Assembly: GCF_004216915.1 (NCBI RefSeq)
Contig: NZ_SGXD01000003.1
Coordinates: 628,222 to 692,221 of the forward strand
DNA: 64,000 nt
Reading direction: 5' to 3'
From: Motilibacter rhizosphaerae
GTDB taxonomy: Bacteria > Actinomycetota > Actinomycetes > Motilibacterales > Motilibacteraceae
Positions 49,563 to 58,238 of this stretch are shown here, piece by piece. The notes under the pieces are model-generated. The model was given only the letters and a program-made list of their open reading frames with translations. It ran no database searches and was not told the origin of the DNA. Positions within the stretch are counted from its first letter, which is position 1. Each line of letters begins with the position of its first letter. The position numbers were made by a program, and so were the translations under genes.

Positions 49563-52025
49563 TCAGGCCCCGTGCACGGTGCGCGTGACGCGGACCGCAG
49601 CGGCCTTCGTCTTGGCCTTGGCCCCCGCCTTCGCCGTCGCCTTGGGGGCGACGCTGCGCTTGTCGGCGAGCGCGACGGCGACCGCGGTGGTGTCGACCGT
49701 GAGCTTCGCGTCCGCCCAGTCGGCGTGGTCGAAGGCCGTGCCGTCACCGGCGTCGGTCACGACCAGCCGGACCGAGCGCAGGCCCGTGACGTTCGCCGTG
49801 ATGGTGCGGGGAGTCGAGCTGCCCGTCACGACGCCGGAGTCGGCGATCTTGGTCGAGCCGTTCCACACCTGGAAGTCGACCGAGCCGTTCGCGCCCACCT
49901 CGTCGTCGACGCCGACCTTGGCGCTGAACGTGTGGCCGCCCGTCGTCGGGACGACGATCTCGGAGCCGGCGTGCACGCCCAGGCCCGTCGCGTACGTCGT
50001 GCCGCCGATCGTCAGCGTGCGCCCGTCCCCGAGGGCGCCCTCGCCGTTGCTGCGGTCCTTCTCGACCGGGCCCCACCCGTTCTGCACCGTGGTCCAGCCG
50101 AGGCTGCTCACGGCCACCGTGGCGGTGGTCGGCGCCGGGGTGCTCAGCACCGGGCTCGCCCAGTCGGCGTGGTCGTTGTTGCGCCCGTCACCGGCGTCGG
50201 TCACGACGAGGCGGACCTGCTTGAGGCCGCGGACATCGGCGGTGAGCGTCTTGGCGGCCGCGCCGCCCCTCAGCACGCCGGAGTCGGCGATCTTGGTCGA
50301 GCCGTTCCAGACCTGGAAGTCGACCGAGCCCTTGGTCCCCGACTCGGCGTCGACGCCGACCTTGGCGGAGAAGGTCGCGGCACCGCCGACCGGGACGACG
50401 ACCTCCGAGGGGGCGTGGACGCCGAGGCCCTTGCTGAAGGTCTTGCCGGCGATCGTCAGCGTGCGGCCGTCACCCGCGGCGGCCTCGCCGTTGCTCCGGT
50501 CCTTCTCGACCGGGCCCCAGCCGTTGGCGACCTGGGTCCACGCGGTGCGCGACACCTCGGTGGTCGTGGTGGAGCCGCTCACCGGAGGAGCGGAGGCCGG
50601 CGGGGCGGTGGTGGGCGCCGTGGGAGCCGCGGTCGGCGTGCTGGGCGCGGGGGCGGAGGCGACCGGAGGAGCCGGGGCGACCACGGGCGGAGCGGCGACC
50701 GGCGGGGCCGGGGCGACCGGAGGCGCCGCAGGGGCCGAGGCGGTCGGCGCCGACGACGGGTCGATCTTGATGATCGCCGTCGAGGTGGACGAGTCCAGCG
50801 TCACGCTCTGCGTGGAGCTCGCGGAGGAGAGGGGCGCCGTCCCCGAGTTCGGGCGGTAGACCGCGACATCGGCCGGCCCGTCGAGGCGCACGGTCACGCT
50901 GGTGCTCGGCGGGTTCAGCACCGAGGAGCCGTTGAACTGCGGCTGCTGCTGCCACACCGCGAGGTAGAACGTGCCGTCGCGCTTCTCGAGCAGCAGGGAG
51001 CGCGTCGAGCTGTCGCCACCGTCGATCGAGTAGTCCAGCGCGCCCGGCGTGAAGGCCGGGCCCTTGTCGGTGAGCAGGCCGATCATGCTCTGCAGCGCGG
51101 TGTACGACGGCTTGGGGGTGCCGTCGTAGCGCAGCAGGCCGAAGTTGGACTCGAACAGCGGGTCGCGGAACTGGTCGAGCAGCTCGTAGGTGAACGTGCG
51201 GGAGATGCCGCCCGCGTAGTGCTCGAGGAAGAGCCGGGGCAGTGTCGTCGCGACCTGCGCCTCGGGCATCGTCGCGTACGGCGCCTGCTGGGTGCCGGTG
51301 GAGAAGCCCGTCTCCGTCGCGACGACCGGCTTGCCGGGGGCGACGATCGACCAGTTCCGCTTGACCGTGCCGATGATCTGGTCGGTCATCTCGTACTGGT
51401 TGCCGGGGTAGTCGTGGCTCGTGCCGGCGTCGACGTACGCGGACAGGTCGCCGAGCGCCTGGTACTTCGAGGTGTCGTTCGTGTCGGCGAACGACGGGGC
51501 GAGCACGGGGATGCTGCGCGTCGCCGGGTCGCCCTTGACCGCCCGCGAGACCTGGATCGTCCAGTTGCGGGCGTACGCCGCCCAGTCGCCGCCCTGCGTG
51601 TCCCACTCGTTGAGCGACTCGACCGCGTCCGCGCCGGGGACCAGCTGGTTCTTCACCATGTCCTTGAGGGCGGCGGGAGTCGCGTTCTGGCGGGGGTCCA
51701 TCACCATCGTCACGCCGATGCCGTACTTCTGCAGGCGGTTGCGCACGAAGTCGCTCGCGTAGGCGGAGCCGGTGCCCCAGCCGTCGCGGATGTGGCGCAC
51801 GCCCAGGTCGGCGAGGCGCTTCTCGACCATGTCGTAGTTGCCGTACGGCGTGTTCGTGTAGGTGAGGTGCGTGGCCACACCGATCGAGTCGACGAAACCA
51901 TCAGCGGAGAGCGCCTGGTGCGCCGGGAGGACAGCAGCAGAGGCGTTCGCCGGAATGGCGACGAGGGCCGCGGCAGAAGCAGCGACAGCGGCAGCGGCCG
52001 TCGTCAGTGCACGAGTGCGGAGCAT
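49563..52025 (-). CDS. secreted TIM-barrel glycoside hydrolase with two NPCBM domains
   Basis: This 820-residue protein has a signal peptide (about 1-30, cleavage near ASA). Its catalytic barrel (about 38-430) resembles GH39/GH5-like clan A enzymes: the acid/base candidate is Glu 140 in SLNEWD and the nucleophile candidate is Glu 238 in VVATETGFS. After a Pro/Ala/Val-rich linker (about 430-500) come two NPCBM-type carbohydrate-binding modules (about 510-635 and 650-775). They share near-identical openings (NGWGPVEKDRSNGE) and VDFQVWNGSTKIADSG segments, suggesting recent duplication. The tail is Lys/Ala-rich. It probably cuts or remodels the polysaccharide of region B outside the cell. ATG start; the AGGAAG is rather far (12 bases). 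It follows the related membrane-anchored enzyme. Confidence 0.87.
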   Translation of the reverse strand: MLRTRALTTAAAAVAASAAALVAIPANASAAVLPAHQALSADGFVDSIGVATHLTYTNTPYGNYDMVEKRLADLGVRHIRDGWGTGSAYASDFVRNRLQKYGIGVTMVMDPRQNATPAALKDMVKNQLVPGADAVESLNEWDTQGGDWAAYARNWTIQVSRAVKGDPATRSIPVLAPSFADTNDTSKYQALGDLSAYVDAGTSHDYPGNQYEMTDQIIGTVKRNWSIVAPGKPVVATETGFSTGTQQAPYATMPEAQVATTLPRLFLEHYAGGISRTFTYELLDQFRDPLFESNFGLLRYDGTPKPSYTALQSMIGLLTDKGPAFTPGALDYSIDGGDSSTRSLLLEKRDGTFYLAVWQQQPQFNGSSVLNPPSTSVTVRLDGPADVAVYRPNSGTAPLSSASSTQSVTLDSSTSTAIIKIDPSSAPTASAPAAPPVAPAPPVAAPPVVAPAPPVASAPAPSTPTAAPTAPTTAPPASAPPVSGSTTTTEVSRTAWTQVANGWGPVEKDRSNGEAAAGDGRTLTIAGKTFSKGLGVHAPSEVVVPVGGAATFSAKVGVDAESGTKGSVDFQVWNGSTKIADSGVLRGGAAAKTLTADVRGLKQVRLVVTDAGDGRNNDHADWASPVLSTPAPTTATVAVSSLGWTTVQNGWGPVEKDRSNGEGALGDGRTLTIGGTTYATGLGVHAGSEIVVPTTGGHTFSAKVGVDDEVGANGSVDFQVWNGSTKIADSGVVTGSSTPRTITANVTGLRSVRLVVTDAGDGTAFDHADWADAKLTVDTTAVAVALADKRSVAPKATAKAGAKAKTKAAAVRVTRTVHGA

Positions 52026-52206
52026 GGGGATCCAGGTCTTCCTGTGGGGGGGCTAGCGCGTTCGCACGCGCTGACAGGAAATGGATCGCCCCACGGGAAG
52101 TCCCGCTGAATACCTCAACGGGGTGACCAGGGTCCCGGTCCTCTAGGCCGAAAGGCTCAGCCTGACCAGGGGACATCAGCAGGCTGTCGTGAGGCGCTCA
52201 CCCGTG

Positions 52207-52223
52207 TGGGGGAGGCGCCCCCA
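52207..52223 (-). terminator. weak hairpin between the two glycosidase genes
   Basis: A 6-base-pair stem (52207-52212 with 52218-52223) with a 5-base loop lies 14 bases after the stop codon of the membrane-anchored glycosidase. It may partly separate it from the downstream gene, which has its own 211-base leader region. Confidence 0.35.
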
Positions 52224-52236
52224 TGATCGTCACACC

Positions 52237-53538
52237 TCAGTGCGTGAGGTGGAGCAGGACGACCTGGTCCGGGACGCTCAGGTCCAGCGCTGAGCGGTCC
52301 TCCAGGCGCTGCTGGGGGCTGGTCCCGCCGAAGGTCGGCGAGAGCACGTCGACGTCGTACGGGCCGCCGAGCGAGACGTGGACGGGAGCGCTGGTCTCCA
52401 CGTCGCGGCCGTCCGCGAAGCTCTTCACCTCGAGCCAGAGCGCGACGTACCAGGAGCCGTCCCGGTCGTCGTACAGCGTCGTCGAGCGCAGCGCCGCCGT
52501 GCCGTCGACGGTCACGTCGGGGACGGGGACCGTGCTGCGCCGGCCCTTGTGGCCGAGCACCTGGACGAGCGAGCGGACCGCGGAGAACGCGGGCTTGCGC
52601 GAGCCGTCCGCGCGCAGGAAGAGGTCCCAGTCGTCCATGCCGACGTCGTAGAGGTAGAGCCGCTGGACGCCGGCGGCGTAGTAGTCGAACAGCTGGCGCA
52701 GCGCGTACTTCGCGCTCGCGCGCTCCGAGACGCCGCCCTGTCCGGTGCACCCGTGCGGCCGCAGGTCGTTGCAGTAGCCGGACTCCGTGGCGACCACCTT
52801 CCCGCTGCGGCAGAGCAGGCTGGAGTCGGGGATCCACATCGAGCCGAGCTTGTCGTCGGGGAGGTTCTCCGACCCCGGGTAGCTGTGCATCGCGGCGGCG
52901 TCGCAGTCGACCCGCCCCAGGGCGTTGGACCGCTTGGCATCGGCGAGGGCGGGACTCAGCACCTGCAAGGAGCGCACCTGCTCCTGGAGCTTCGAGTCAT
53001 CAGAGCGGAATCCCTTGACTCCCGACCAGATCTCGCGCTGGAAGGTCTGCACTCCACCGGGAAATGCCTGCCCGTCATAGCTCAGCTGCGGATTGGCATC
53101 CCATTCATTGGGGCCTTCCACACCGTCGAGAGCGTGAAGGACGGGAAGCACTCCGTCCTTCACCACCGAATTCCCGGAATAGCCGTCGCGGGGGTCGAGG
53201 ACCATCATCGAGGTGATGCCGAACGAGTGGTAGAGGTCGAGCACCTTGTCCTGGAACTCGCGACCGGAGCCGCCCACCCGGACGTGCTTCACCCCCAGAT
53301 CGCCGAGCACCGCGCGCATCTGCGGGTAGTGCTGGGCGGAGTAGACGAGCTGCGCGGCGACACCGATGGAGTCGAGGAAGCGGCTGGTCGTGTCGTGCGT
53401 CGGCGGTGCCGGCACCTCGTCGCGCCGGTGGGAGCGCACACCGACGGCGAGGGCGAGGCAGAGGGCGACGACGACGACCGGGACGAGCAGCGCGGAGGAG
53501 GGACGACGGGGGCGCGTCCCCCGGTGCCACGGAGCCAC
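52237..53538 (-). CDS. membrane-anchored TIM-barrel glycoside hydrolase
   Basis: This 433-residue protein has a basic N-terminus and one membrane helix (about 14-34), then a catalytic domain clearly related to the secreted enzyme at 49.6-52.0 kb. Shared landmarks are RFLDSIGVAAQLVY, LGDLGVKHVRVGG, the acid/base candidate Glu 145 in GPNEWD, HSYPGSENLP, and VVATESGYCND with the nucleophile candidate. It lacks carbohydrate-binding modules. The GTG start has GGGGAGGA about six bases upstream and lies after the polymerase stop with a short overlap-like arrangement. A segment at 52981-53160 has lower GC than its surroundings. Such enzymes beside wzy often act as glycanases that control polymer length or release. 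Confidence 0.86.
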   Translation of the reverse strand: MAPWHRGTRPRRPSSALLVPVVVVALCLALAVGVRSHRRDEVPAPPTHDTTSRFLDSIGVAAQLVYSAQHYPQMRAVLGDLGVKHVRVGGSGREFQDKVLDLYHSFGITSMMVLDPRDGYSGNSVVKDGVLPVLHALDGVEGPNEWDANPQLSYDGQAFPGGVQTFQREIWSGVKGFRSDDSKLQEQVRSLQVLSPALADAKRSNALGRVDCDAAAMHSYPGSENLPDDKLGSMWIPDSSLLCRSGKVVATESGYCNDLRPHGCTGQGGVSERASAKYALRQLFDYYAAGVQRLYLYDVGMDDWDLFLRADGSRKPAFSAVRSLVQVLGHKGRRSTVPVPDVTVDGTAALRSTTLYDDRDGSWYVALWLEVKSFADGRDVETSAPVHVSLGGPYDVDVLSPTFGGTSPQQRLEDRSALDLSVPDQVVLLHLTH

Positions 53539-53551
53539 AGCACGTCCTCCC

Positions 53552-54991
53552 CTAGACCAGCGTGCGGCTCCTTCGCCCCTGCTCGGCCAACGATGCCCCA
53601 GCAACGGGGGTTCCGCTCCCGCGCACGCGCGACAGCAGTGCCAAGAGCACCCAGAAGAGGACGCCCGGTGCTCCCGTCAGGGGGTTGCCGAGCAGCAGCT
53701 GCACCAGCAGCCCGGCCACCGCGGCGCCGCAGGCCACGAGGAAGTCGTCGTCGGACTCCCGCGCTCGTCGCCAGGCCGCGCACACCGCGAGGAGCAGCAC
53801 GACGAGCAGCACCAGCCCCAGCGGCAGGCCGTAGGTGTAGAGCACCTCGAGCAGCCCCGAGTCGAACGTGCCCGCCGCGCCCGGCTTCCCCTGGGCGTTG
53901 CTGAGCTTCGTGCTGACGCCCGTGGAGCCCAGCCCCTTGCCGGTGGCCGAGCCCAGGACGACCGGCAGCGTCTTGCGGTAGACGTCGGTGCGGTCGTTGA
54001 GGCTCTTGTCCTTGCCGCCGGACTGGTAGGAGTTGGCGACCCGCTCCCCGATCGCCTCGCCCACGGGGCCCCCGACGAACGCGAGGCCGACGACCGTGAG
54101 GGTCGCCGCCAGCACGATCGCCACGAGCGCGCGGGTGCGCCCGGCGCGGGCGAGCGCCCCGACGGCGATGACGATGCCCAGCCAGGCGGTGCGGACGAGG
54201 GAGAGGCCGATGCCGACGACCCCGGCGGCCGTGGCGAGGGCGCGCCCCCGGCTGCGCGCTCCGGCGAGCACCATGATGAGCAGCGCGCCCAGCACCGCGC
54301 CGTACGGGTTGGGCGAGTTGAGCGTGCCGAAGACGCGCACCTGGAACGGGTGCGGGTTGCCGATCGAGTTGATCGGCGCGTTGCGCATCCAGAACGCGTC
54401 CCACTCGGGCAGCACGAGGAACTGCACCAGGCCGTACGCGCCGAGCACGATCGCGCCCCACAGCGCGGTGCGCTCGAGCGCCCGGCGCAGCACCGGGGTC
54501 TCGGGGCCGGCTCCCGCCGCCCACGCGCCCACGAGGACCGGCGGCAGCCAGTCGAGCAGGCCGCCGAGCGCGGGGGCCTTGCCGTTGACGAGGGCTCCGG
54601 TGACGAAGGCGAAGACCACCGCCGTGAGCGCCGTGGCCAGGGCGCGGGTCATGTCCGGCGCCACGCGGCGGTGCGCGCGCAGGGCGGGGACGAGGCACAC
54701 GCAGCTGGCGACGGGCATCGCGAGCATGACGGTGCTCTTCGGCGTCCAGCCGACCCCGAAGTCCACCACCCGGCGCATCTCCGGGCCGAGGAACCACAGC
54801 CAGAGCGTGAACACGAGGAAGTCCGCGGTCTCCCGCCGCCGCAGCAGCAGCGCGCAGCAGACGACGGCACCGGCGGGGTACGCGTAGGCCACCAGGCGGC
54901 CCTGGTGCAGCACGAACGCGGCCAGGAAGCAGACGGCGTGGAAGCCGACCACCCACGCCCAGACCGGCAGTCGCCCGCCCGGGGCGCGCAC
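53552..54991 (-). CDS. O-antigen ligase/polymerase (Wzy-like) membrane protein
   Basis: This 479-residue protein has about 11-13 hydrophobic helices from residue 10 on, and the Wzy/ligase landmarks GNPHPFQVRVFGTLNSPNPYGAVLG, SLVRTAWLG and NDRTDVYRKTLPVVLGSATGKGLGSTGV, with GLLEVLYTYGLPLGL in the last loop. It would polymerise the region B repeat unit. The GTG start has only a GAGG very close to it, but no ATG or TTG is available and a strong hairpin lies upstream between it and the Wzc-like gene. A CTG at about 55079 is a remote alternative. It is followed by the membrane glycosidase gene. Confidence 0.87.
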   Translation of the reverse strand: MRAPGGRLPVWAWVVGFHAVCFLAAFVLHQGRLVAYAYPAGAVVCCALLLRRRETADFLVFTLWLWFLGPEMRRVVDFGVGWTPKSTVMLAMPVASCVCLVPALRAHRRVAPDMTRALATALTAVVFAFVTGALVNGKAPALGGLLDWLPPVLVGAWAAGAGPETPVLRRALERTALWGAIVLGAYGLVQFLVLPEWDAFWMRNAPINSIGNPHPFQVRVFGTLNSPNPYGAVLGALLIMVLAGARSRGRALATAAGVVGIGLSLVRTAWLGIVIAVGALARAGRTRALVAIVLAATLTVVGLAFVGGPVGEAIGERVANSYQSGGKDKSLNDRTDVYRKTLPVVLGSATGKGLGSTGVSTKLSNAQGKPGAAGTFDSGLLEVLYTYGLPLGLVLLVVLLLAVCAAWRRARESDDDFLVACGAAVAGLLVQLLLGNPLTGAPGVLFWVLLALLSRVRGSGTPVAGASLAEQGRRSRTLV

Positions 54992-55041
54992 GTCCTCGGC
55001 GCTGGGGGCAGCAGCGTGCCCGGCAGGAGCGGCGGCGGGAC

Positions 55042-55074
55042 CGCCGACGGCGGCGTGCCGCGCCGCCGTCGGCG
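55042..55074 (-). terminator. intra-operon hairpin between the Wzc-like and Wzy-like genes
   Basis: A perfect 14-base-pair stem (55042-55055 with 55061-55074) with a 5-base loop lies 9 bases after the stop of the Wzc-like gene. It could terminate part of the transcripts or shield the upstream mRNA, giving more Wzc-like protein than polymerase. Confidence 0.6.
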
Positions 55075-55083
55075 CGCTCAGGG

Positions 55084-56853
55084 CTAGCCCCCGGTCGGGC
55101 TCGGCGCCGAGCCGCGCTGGCCGGCGGCGTCGCCGCTGCCGGGGTCGAGGTCGTGCTGCCCGGCCGGGCGGTGGTCAGCGGTCCGGTGGTCGACCACCCG
55201 GTGGTCGTGCGCCAGGGCCTCGACCGTCCGCTGCTCGACGGTCTGGGGCTCCGGGCGCGCGCTCGAGCGGGCGTCGTCGGACGCCCGTTGCCGGGTGGAC
55301 CGGTCCTCGTAGTAGGGCGCGAACGAGCCCTTCTCGAGCCGGGCCTTGTTGGCGACGACGCCGAGCACGCGCGCCGGGATCGGCGCCACGACGGTCGACA
55401 GGCGCGCCAGCGCGCGGCGCCGCGAGGAGGTCATGGACGCGACCAGCAGGACGTTGCCGACCTTCGGGGCGAGCACGGCGGCGTCGGTGACGGCGAGCAG
55501 CGGGGAGGCGTCGATGACGATGACGTCGAAGCGCTCCTCGAGCAGCGCGAGCACGTCGTCCATGCGCCCCGAGCCGAGCAGCTCGACGGGGTTGGGCGGG
55601 CAGGCGCCGGCCGGGAGCAGGGAGAGCCCCTCCTGGCGGGTGGCGACGACCGCCGAGCCGACGGCGCTGGCGAGCTGCTCGCGCCGGGCGGAGTCGCTGC
55701 CCGCCGTGAGGCGCAGGGCGAGGACCCCGGACAGGCCCGGGCTCGGTGCGGTGCCGGCGAACAGCGCCTCGAGCCGCGGGCGCCGCAGGTCGCCCGAGAC
55801 GACGACCGTGCGCAGCCCGGCCTGGGCGAAGGTGAGCGCCAGGTTGGCGGCGGTGACCGTCTTGCCCTCGCCCGGCATCGCGCTGGTGACGAGCAGCTTG
55901 GAGACCGGCTGCTCGATGCCGAGGAACGTGATGTTCGTGCGCAGCGCCCGCGTCGCCTCGGCGAAGGTGCCCGAGGAGTCCGCCAGCGCCGCGACGTAGC
56001 GCTCCCGCTTGGCGGTCTTGCGGTCGCGCGGGATCTCGCCGAGCACGGGGACGCCGAGGATGTCCTCGAGCTCCTCGCGCGAGCGGAGCCGGTCGTCGAG
56101 CTGCTCGCGGAGGAACGCCGCACCGAGTCCCAGCACCAGGCCGAACAGCGCGGCGAGGACGATCTCGGTCTTCAGCGAGAGCCCCGTGGGCGACCCCGGA
56201 CCGTCGGCGGGCCCGACGAGCTGGGCTCCGCCCTTCTTCATGCCGGCGTCGATCGTGAGGTCCTGCTGCTTGGAGAACAGCGCGGTGTACTGCGCGATCG
56301 CGGCTTGGAGGGCGGCACTGTTGGCCGTGCCCTTGGAGGCGTTCTGCAGGGCGGTGATCTGCGTGGAGAGCGTGTCCAGCTCGCGCCCGATCCCGTCGGC
56401 GGCCGTCTGGAGCGACTGCTGGGCCTGGGTCTTGTTGTACTGGATGTACGCCCGACCCACCGCGTTGGCAGCGTCGGTCGCCTTGAGGGCGTCGGTCGAG
56501 GTGACCGTGATCTCGACGGTGTCCGCAGAGTCGTCCGCGACGACGGAGAGGTGCCGGCGCAGGTCGTTGACAGGCAGCCCCGCGTCGCGCGCGGCGGCGG
56601 AGACCACCTGCGGGCTCATCATCACGCTGAGCTGGCCCGCCTGGTAGCGGACCGGGTCGGTCGTGTCCCCGGTGTCGCTCGAGACGCCGCGCTCGGAGAG
56701 GTCGTTCGGGAGCAGGAGCACCTGCGCGGTGGAGGAGTAGACGGGGACGGCGCGCTCGTGCGCCAGCACCCCGAGCGGGACGCACACCAGCAGGGCGATG
56801 AGGACGTAGCCCCACCGTCGCCGGACGACCCCCAGGTAGCTGCTGAGACTCAC
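55084..56853 (-). CDS. Wzc/CpsCD-like polysaccharide co-polymerase with ATPase (BY-kinase-like) domain
   Basis: This 589-residue protein combines a Wzz domain with an ATPase. It has a membrane helix at about 14-32, a YSSTAQVLL beta segment, a coiled coil and a second helix at about 227-247. The ATPase is of the bacterial tyrosine-kinase type: Walker A in AMPGEGKT near 325-332, Walker A' in GDLRRP near 351-356 and Walker B in VIVIDASPL near 437-445. It would regulate polymer length and export with the Wzy encoded next. The usual C-terminal tyrosine cluster is absent: one YY pair is followed by a tail of about 80 residues rich in His, Asp and Arg. The GTG start has GGGGAGGAGGAG directly upstream. 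Confidence 0.9.
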   Translation of the reverse strand: MSLSSYLGVVRRRWGYVLIALLVCVPLGVLAHERAVPVYSSTAQVLLLPNDLSERGVSSDTGDTTDPVRYQAGQLSVMMSPQVVSAAARDAGLPVNDLRRHLSVVADDSADTVEITVTSTDALKATDAANAVGRAYIQYNKTQAQQSLQTAADGIGRELDTLSTQITALQNASKGTANSAALQAAIAQYTALFSKQQDLTIDAGMKKGGAQLVGPADGPGSPTGLSLKTEIVLAALFGLVLGLGAAFLREQLDDRLRSREELEDILGVPVLGEIPRDRKTAKRERYVAALADSSGTFAEATRALRTNITFLGIEQPVSKLLVTSAMPGEGKTVTAANLALTFAQAGLRTVVVSGDLRRPRLEALFAGTAPSPGLSGVLALRLTAGSDSARREQLASAVGSAVVATRQEGLSLLPAGACPPNPVELLGSGRMDDVLALLEERFDVIVIDASPLLAVTDAAVLAPKVGNVLLVASMTSSRRRALARLSTVVAPIPARVLGVVANKARLEKGSFAPYYEDRSTRQRASDDARSSARPEPQTVEQRTVEALAHDHRVVDHRTADHRPAGQHDLDPGSGDAAGQRGSAPSPTGG

Positions 56854-57290
56854 GCTCCTCCTCCCCTACGCGCGACCGACGGGCGCGCCGGGCGGTCCCG
56901 GCGGCCGACCTGCCGGGGGCGCCTGGGCGCTGCGCTCCCCATCGGCCGCACGCACCCACATCGCAGTATTCCACCCGTACCAGTCGGGCGAGGACGCTCC
57001 GCGGACCCTCCCCTGACCGGAGCAGGCGCGCCGTGCCCCGACGCGCTACGCGGTCGTGGCCTCCCGGACACGTACGCCCGTCCCAGGCTGCCGGGTTGTT
57101 GCGAAGGGGTGAAATCCCCCTCGCCGCGTCCGTGGTCCGGCGCGATCTGGTTCCATGGGAGTTCGCCATGGCGGGGGGGCCGCCTGCGAGGACGCCGGCG
57201 GGCACCCGCGGGGGTCCGCAGCGGCAGGAGGGTGAGGGTCATGCTGGCAGCAGTGCCGGAGCGGCGTGCTCAGCGGGGACCGGTGGGCGC
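56854..57290. other. divergent control region of polysaccharide region B
   Basis: This 437-base region between the Wzc-like gene (minus) and the GT2 gene (plus) has no supportable gene. It has AT-richer patches: aatact on the minus strand near 56966-56971, a possible -10 for the Wzc-like operon, and ttgttgcgaaggggtgaaat around 57095-57114, which includes a gggg-tgaaat-cccc mini-hairpin and may belong to the plus-strand promoter. An in-frame ATG at 57168 with GGGAG six bases upstream could start the GT2 protein 41 residues earlier. Confidence 0.55.
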
Positions 57291-58238
57291 ATGAGCGGCG
57301 ACCGCACGTCGCACGGGAGCGCGACCGTGCCGCTGCTCACGCTCGCGATCCCGACGTACAACCGGGCACCCCAGCTCGACGAGCTGCTCGCCCACCTCGT
57401 GGCCGAGCTCGCTCCCGTCGACGTGGCGTGGGAGCTCGCGGTCCACGACAACGCCTCGACCGACAGCACCTCCGAGGTCGTCGAGCGCTGGCAGCGCAAG
57501 GTCGGCGAGGAGCGCTTCCGCTACGTCCGCCACCAGCGCAACACCGGCGGCATCGCCAACCTCGTCTCGACGCTCGAGCTGGCCCGCGGCACCTGGGTCT
57601 GGACCCTGGGCGACGACGACGTGCTCCACCCCGGCTGCGTCGCCGAGGTCATCCGGATCGTCCAGGAGCAGCCGGACCTCGCCCTGCTGTTCCTCAACTT
57701 CTGCGGCCGCAACGGCATCACCGGCGAGATGACCAAGCCGCACTACTTCGACACGGCGGCCGCCGGTCGCACCGAGGACGGCCGCGCCGCCTTCATGCAC
57801 CAGTTCGCCCACGACATGGGCAGCGTCATCTTCCTCACGGCCTGCATCTACCGCACGGACTACGCCCAGCAGGCGGTCGCCTCCTGGCAGGGCTCGCTGG
57901 ACAACTGGGCGCTCGCCGCCTACCTCACCGGCGCCACCGCCGCCCACGGGCCGGTCCTCGTGACCGAGCGCAACTGGGTCGACTGCATCGAGGCGGTCAG
58001 CTCGTGGATGCAGCAGAAGGGCCTCTGGGCCAAGATCCAGTACCACGACGTCCCCGTCGCGATGAGCGCGCTCGTCGGCCAGGGCTACCCCGTCGAGTGG
58101 TGCCGTCGCATGGGCCTGCACCTGCTCACCCGCCCGTTGTCACCGAAGGCGCTCGTGCGCCACGTGCGCGCCGCCTACTACTACCCGCGCTACCTGCGCG
58201 CGCTGCCGCGCGTGCTCTTCCTGAAGGAGGCGTCATGA
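57291..58238 (+). CDS. GT2 family glycosyltransferase
   Basis: This protein of about 315 residues has the GT-A N-terminus LLTLAIPTYNRAPQLDELL, HDNASTDST, NTGGIANLVSTLELARG and TLGDDDVLHPG with the metal-binding DDD. FGHMG-type motifs are absent, but ERNWVDCIEAVSSWM lies near the C-terminus. It resembles transferases that act early on lipid-linked sugars. The ATG at 57291 begins just before conserved sequence but has a weak ribosome site. ATG at 57168 has a better site but would add 41 low-complexity residues. Its stop overlaps the next start as ATGA. It is the first gene of the plus-strand operon of region B. Confidence 0.88.
   Translation: MSGDRTSHGSATVPLLTLAIPTYNRAPQLDELLAHLVAELAPVDVAWELAVHDNASTDSTSEVVERWQRKVGEERFRYVRHQRNTGGIANLVSTLELARGTWVWTLGDDDVLHPGCVAEVIRIVQEQPDLALLFLNFCGRNGITGEMTKPHYFDTAAAGRTEDGRAAFMHQFAHDMGSVIFLTACIYRTDYAQQAVASWQGSLDNWALAAYLTGATAAHGPVLVTERNWVDCIEAVSSWMQQKGLWAKIQYHDVPVAMSALVGQGYPVEWCRRMGLHLLTRPLSPKALVRHVRAAYYYPRYLRALPRVLFLKEAS

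Noticed and set aside
52026-52236. Possible riboswitch in the leader of the secreted glycosidase
   Set aside because: The leader has several short stems, and wall-active genes in actinobacteria often have c-di-AMP or c-di-GMP switches, but I could not find the conserved core motifs of either. A covariance-model search would settle it.
57168-57290. N-terminal extension of the GT2 protein from ATG 57168
   Set aside because: The ribosome site is good, but the 41 extra residues are G/A/R-rich with no similarity to GT2 N-termini. Kept only as an alternative start.
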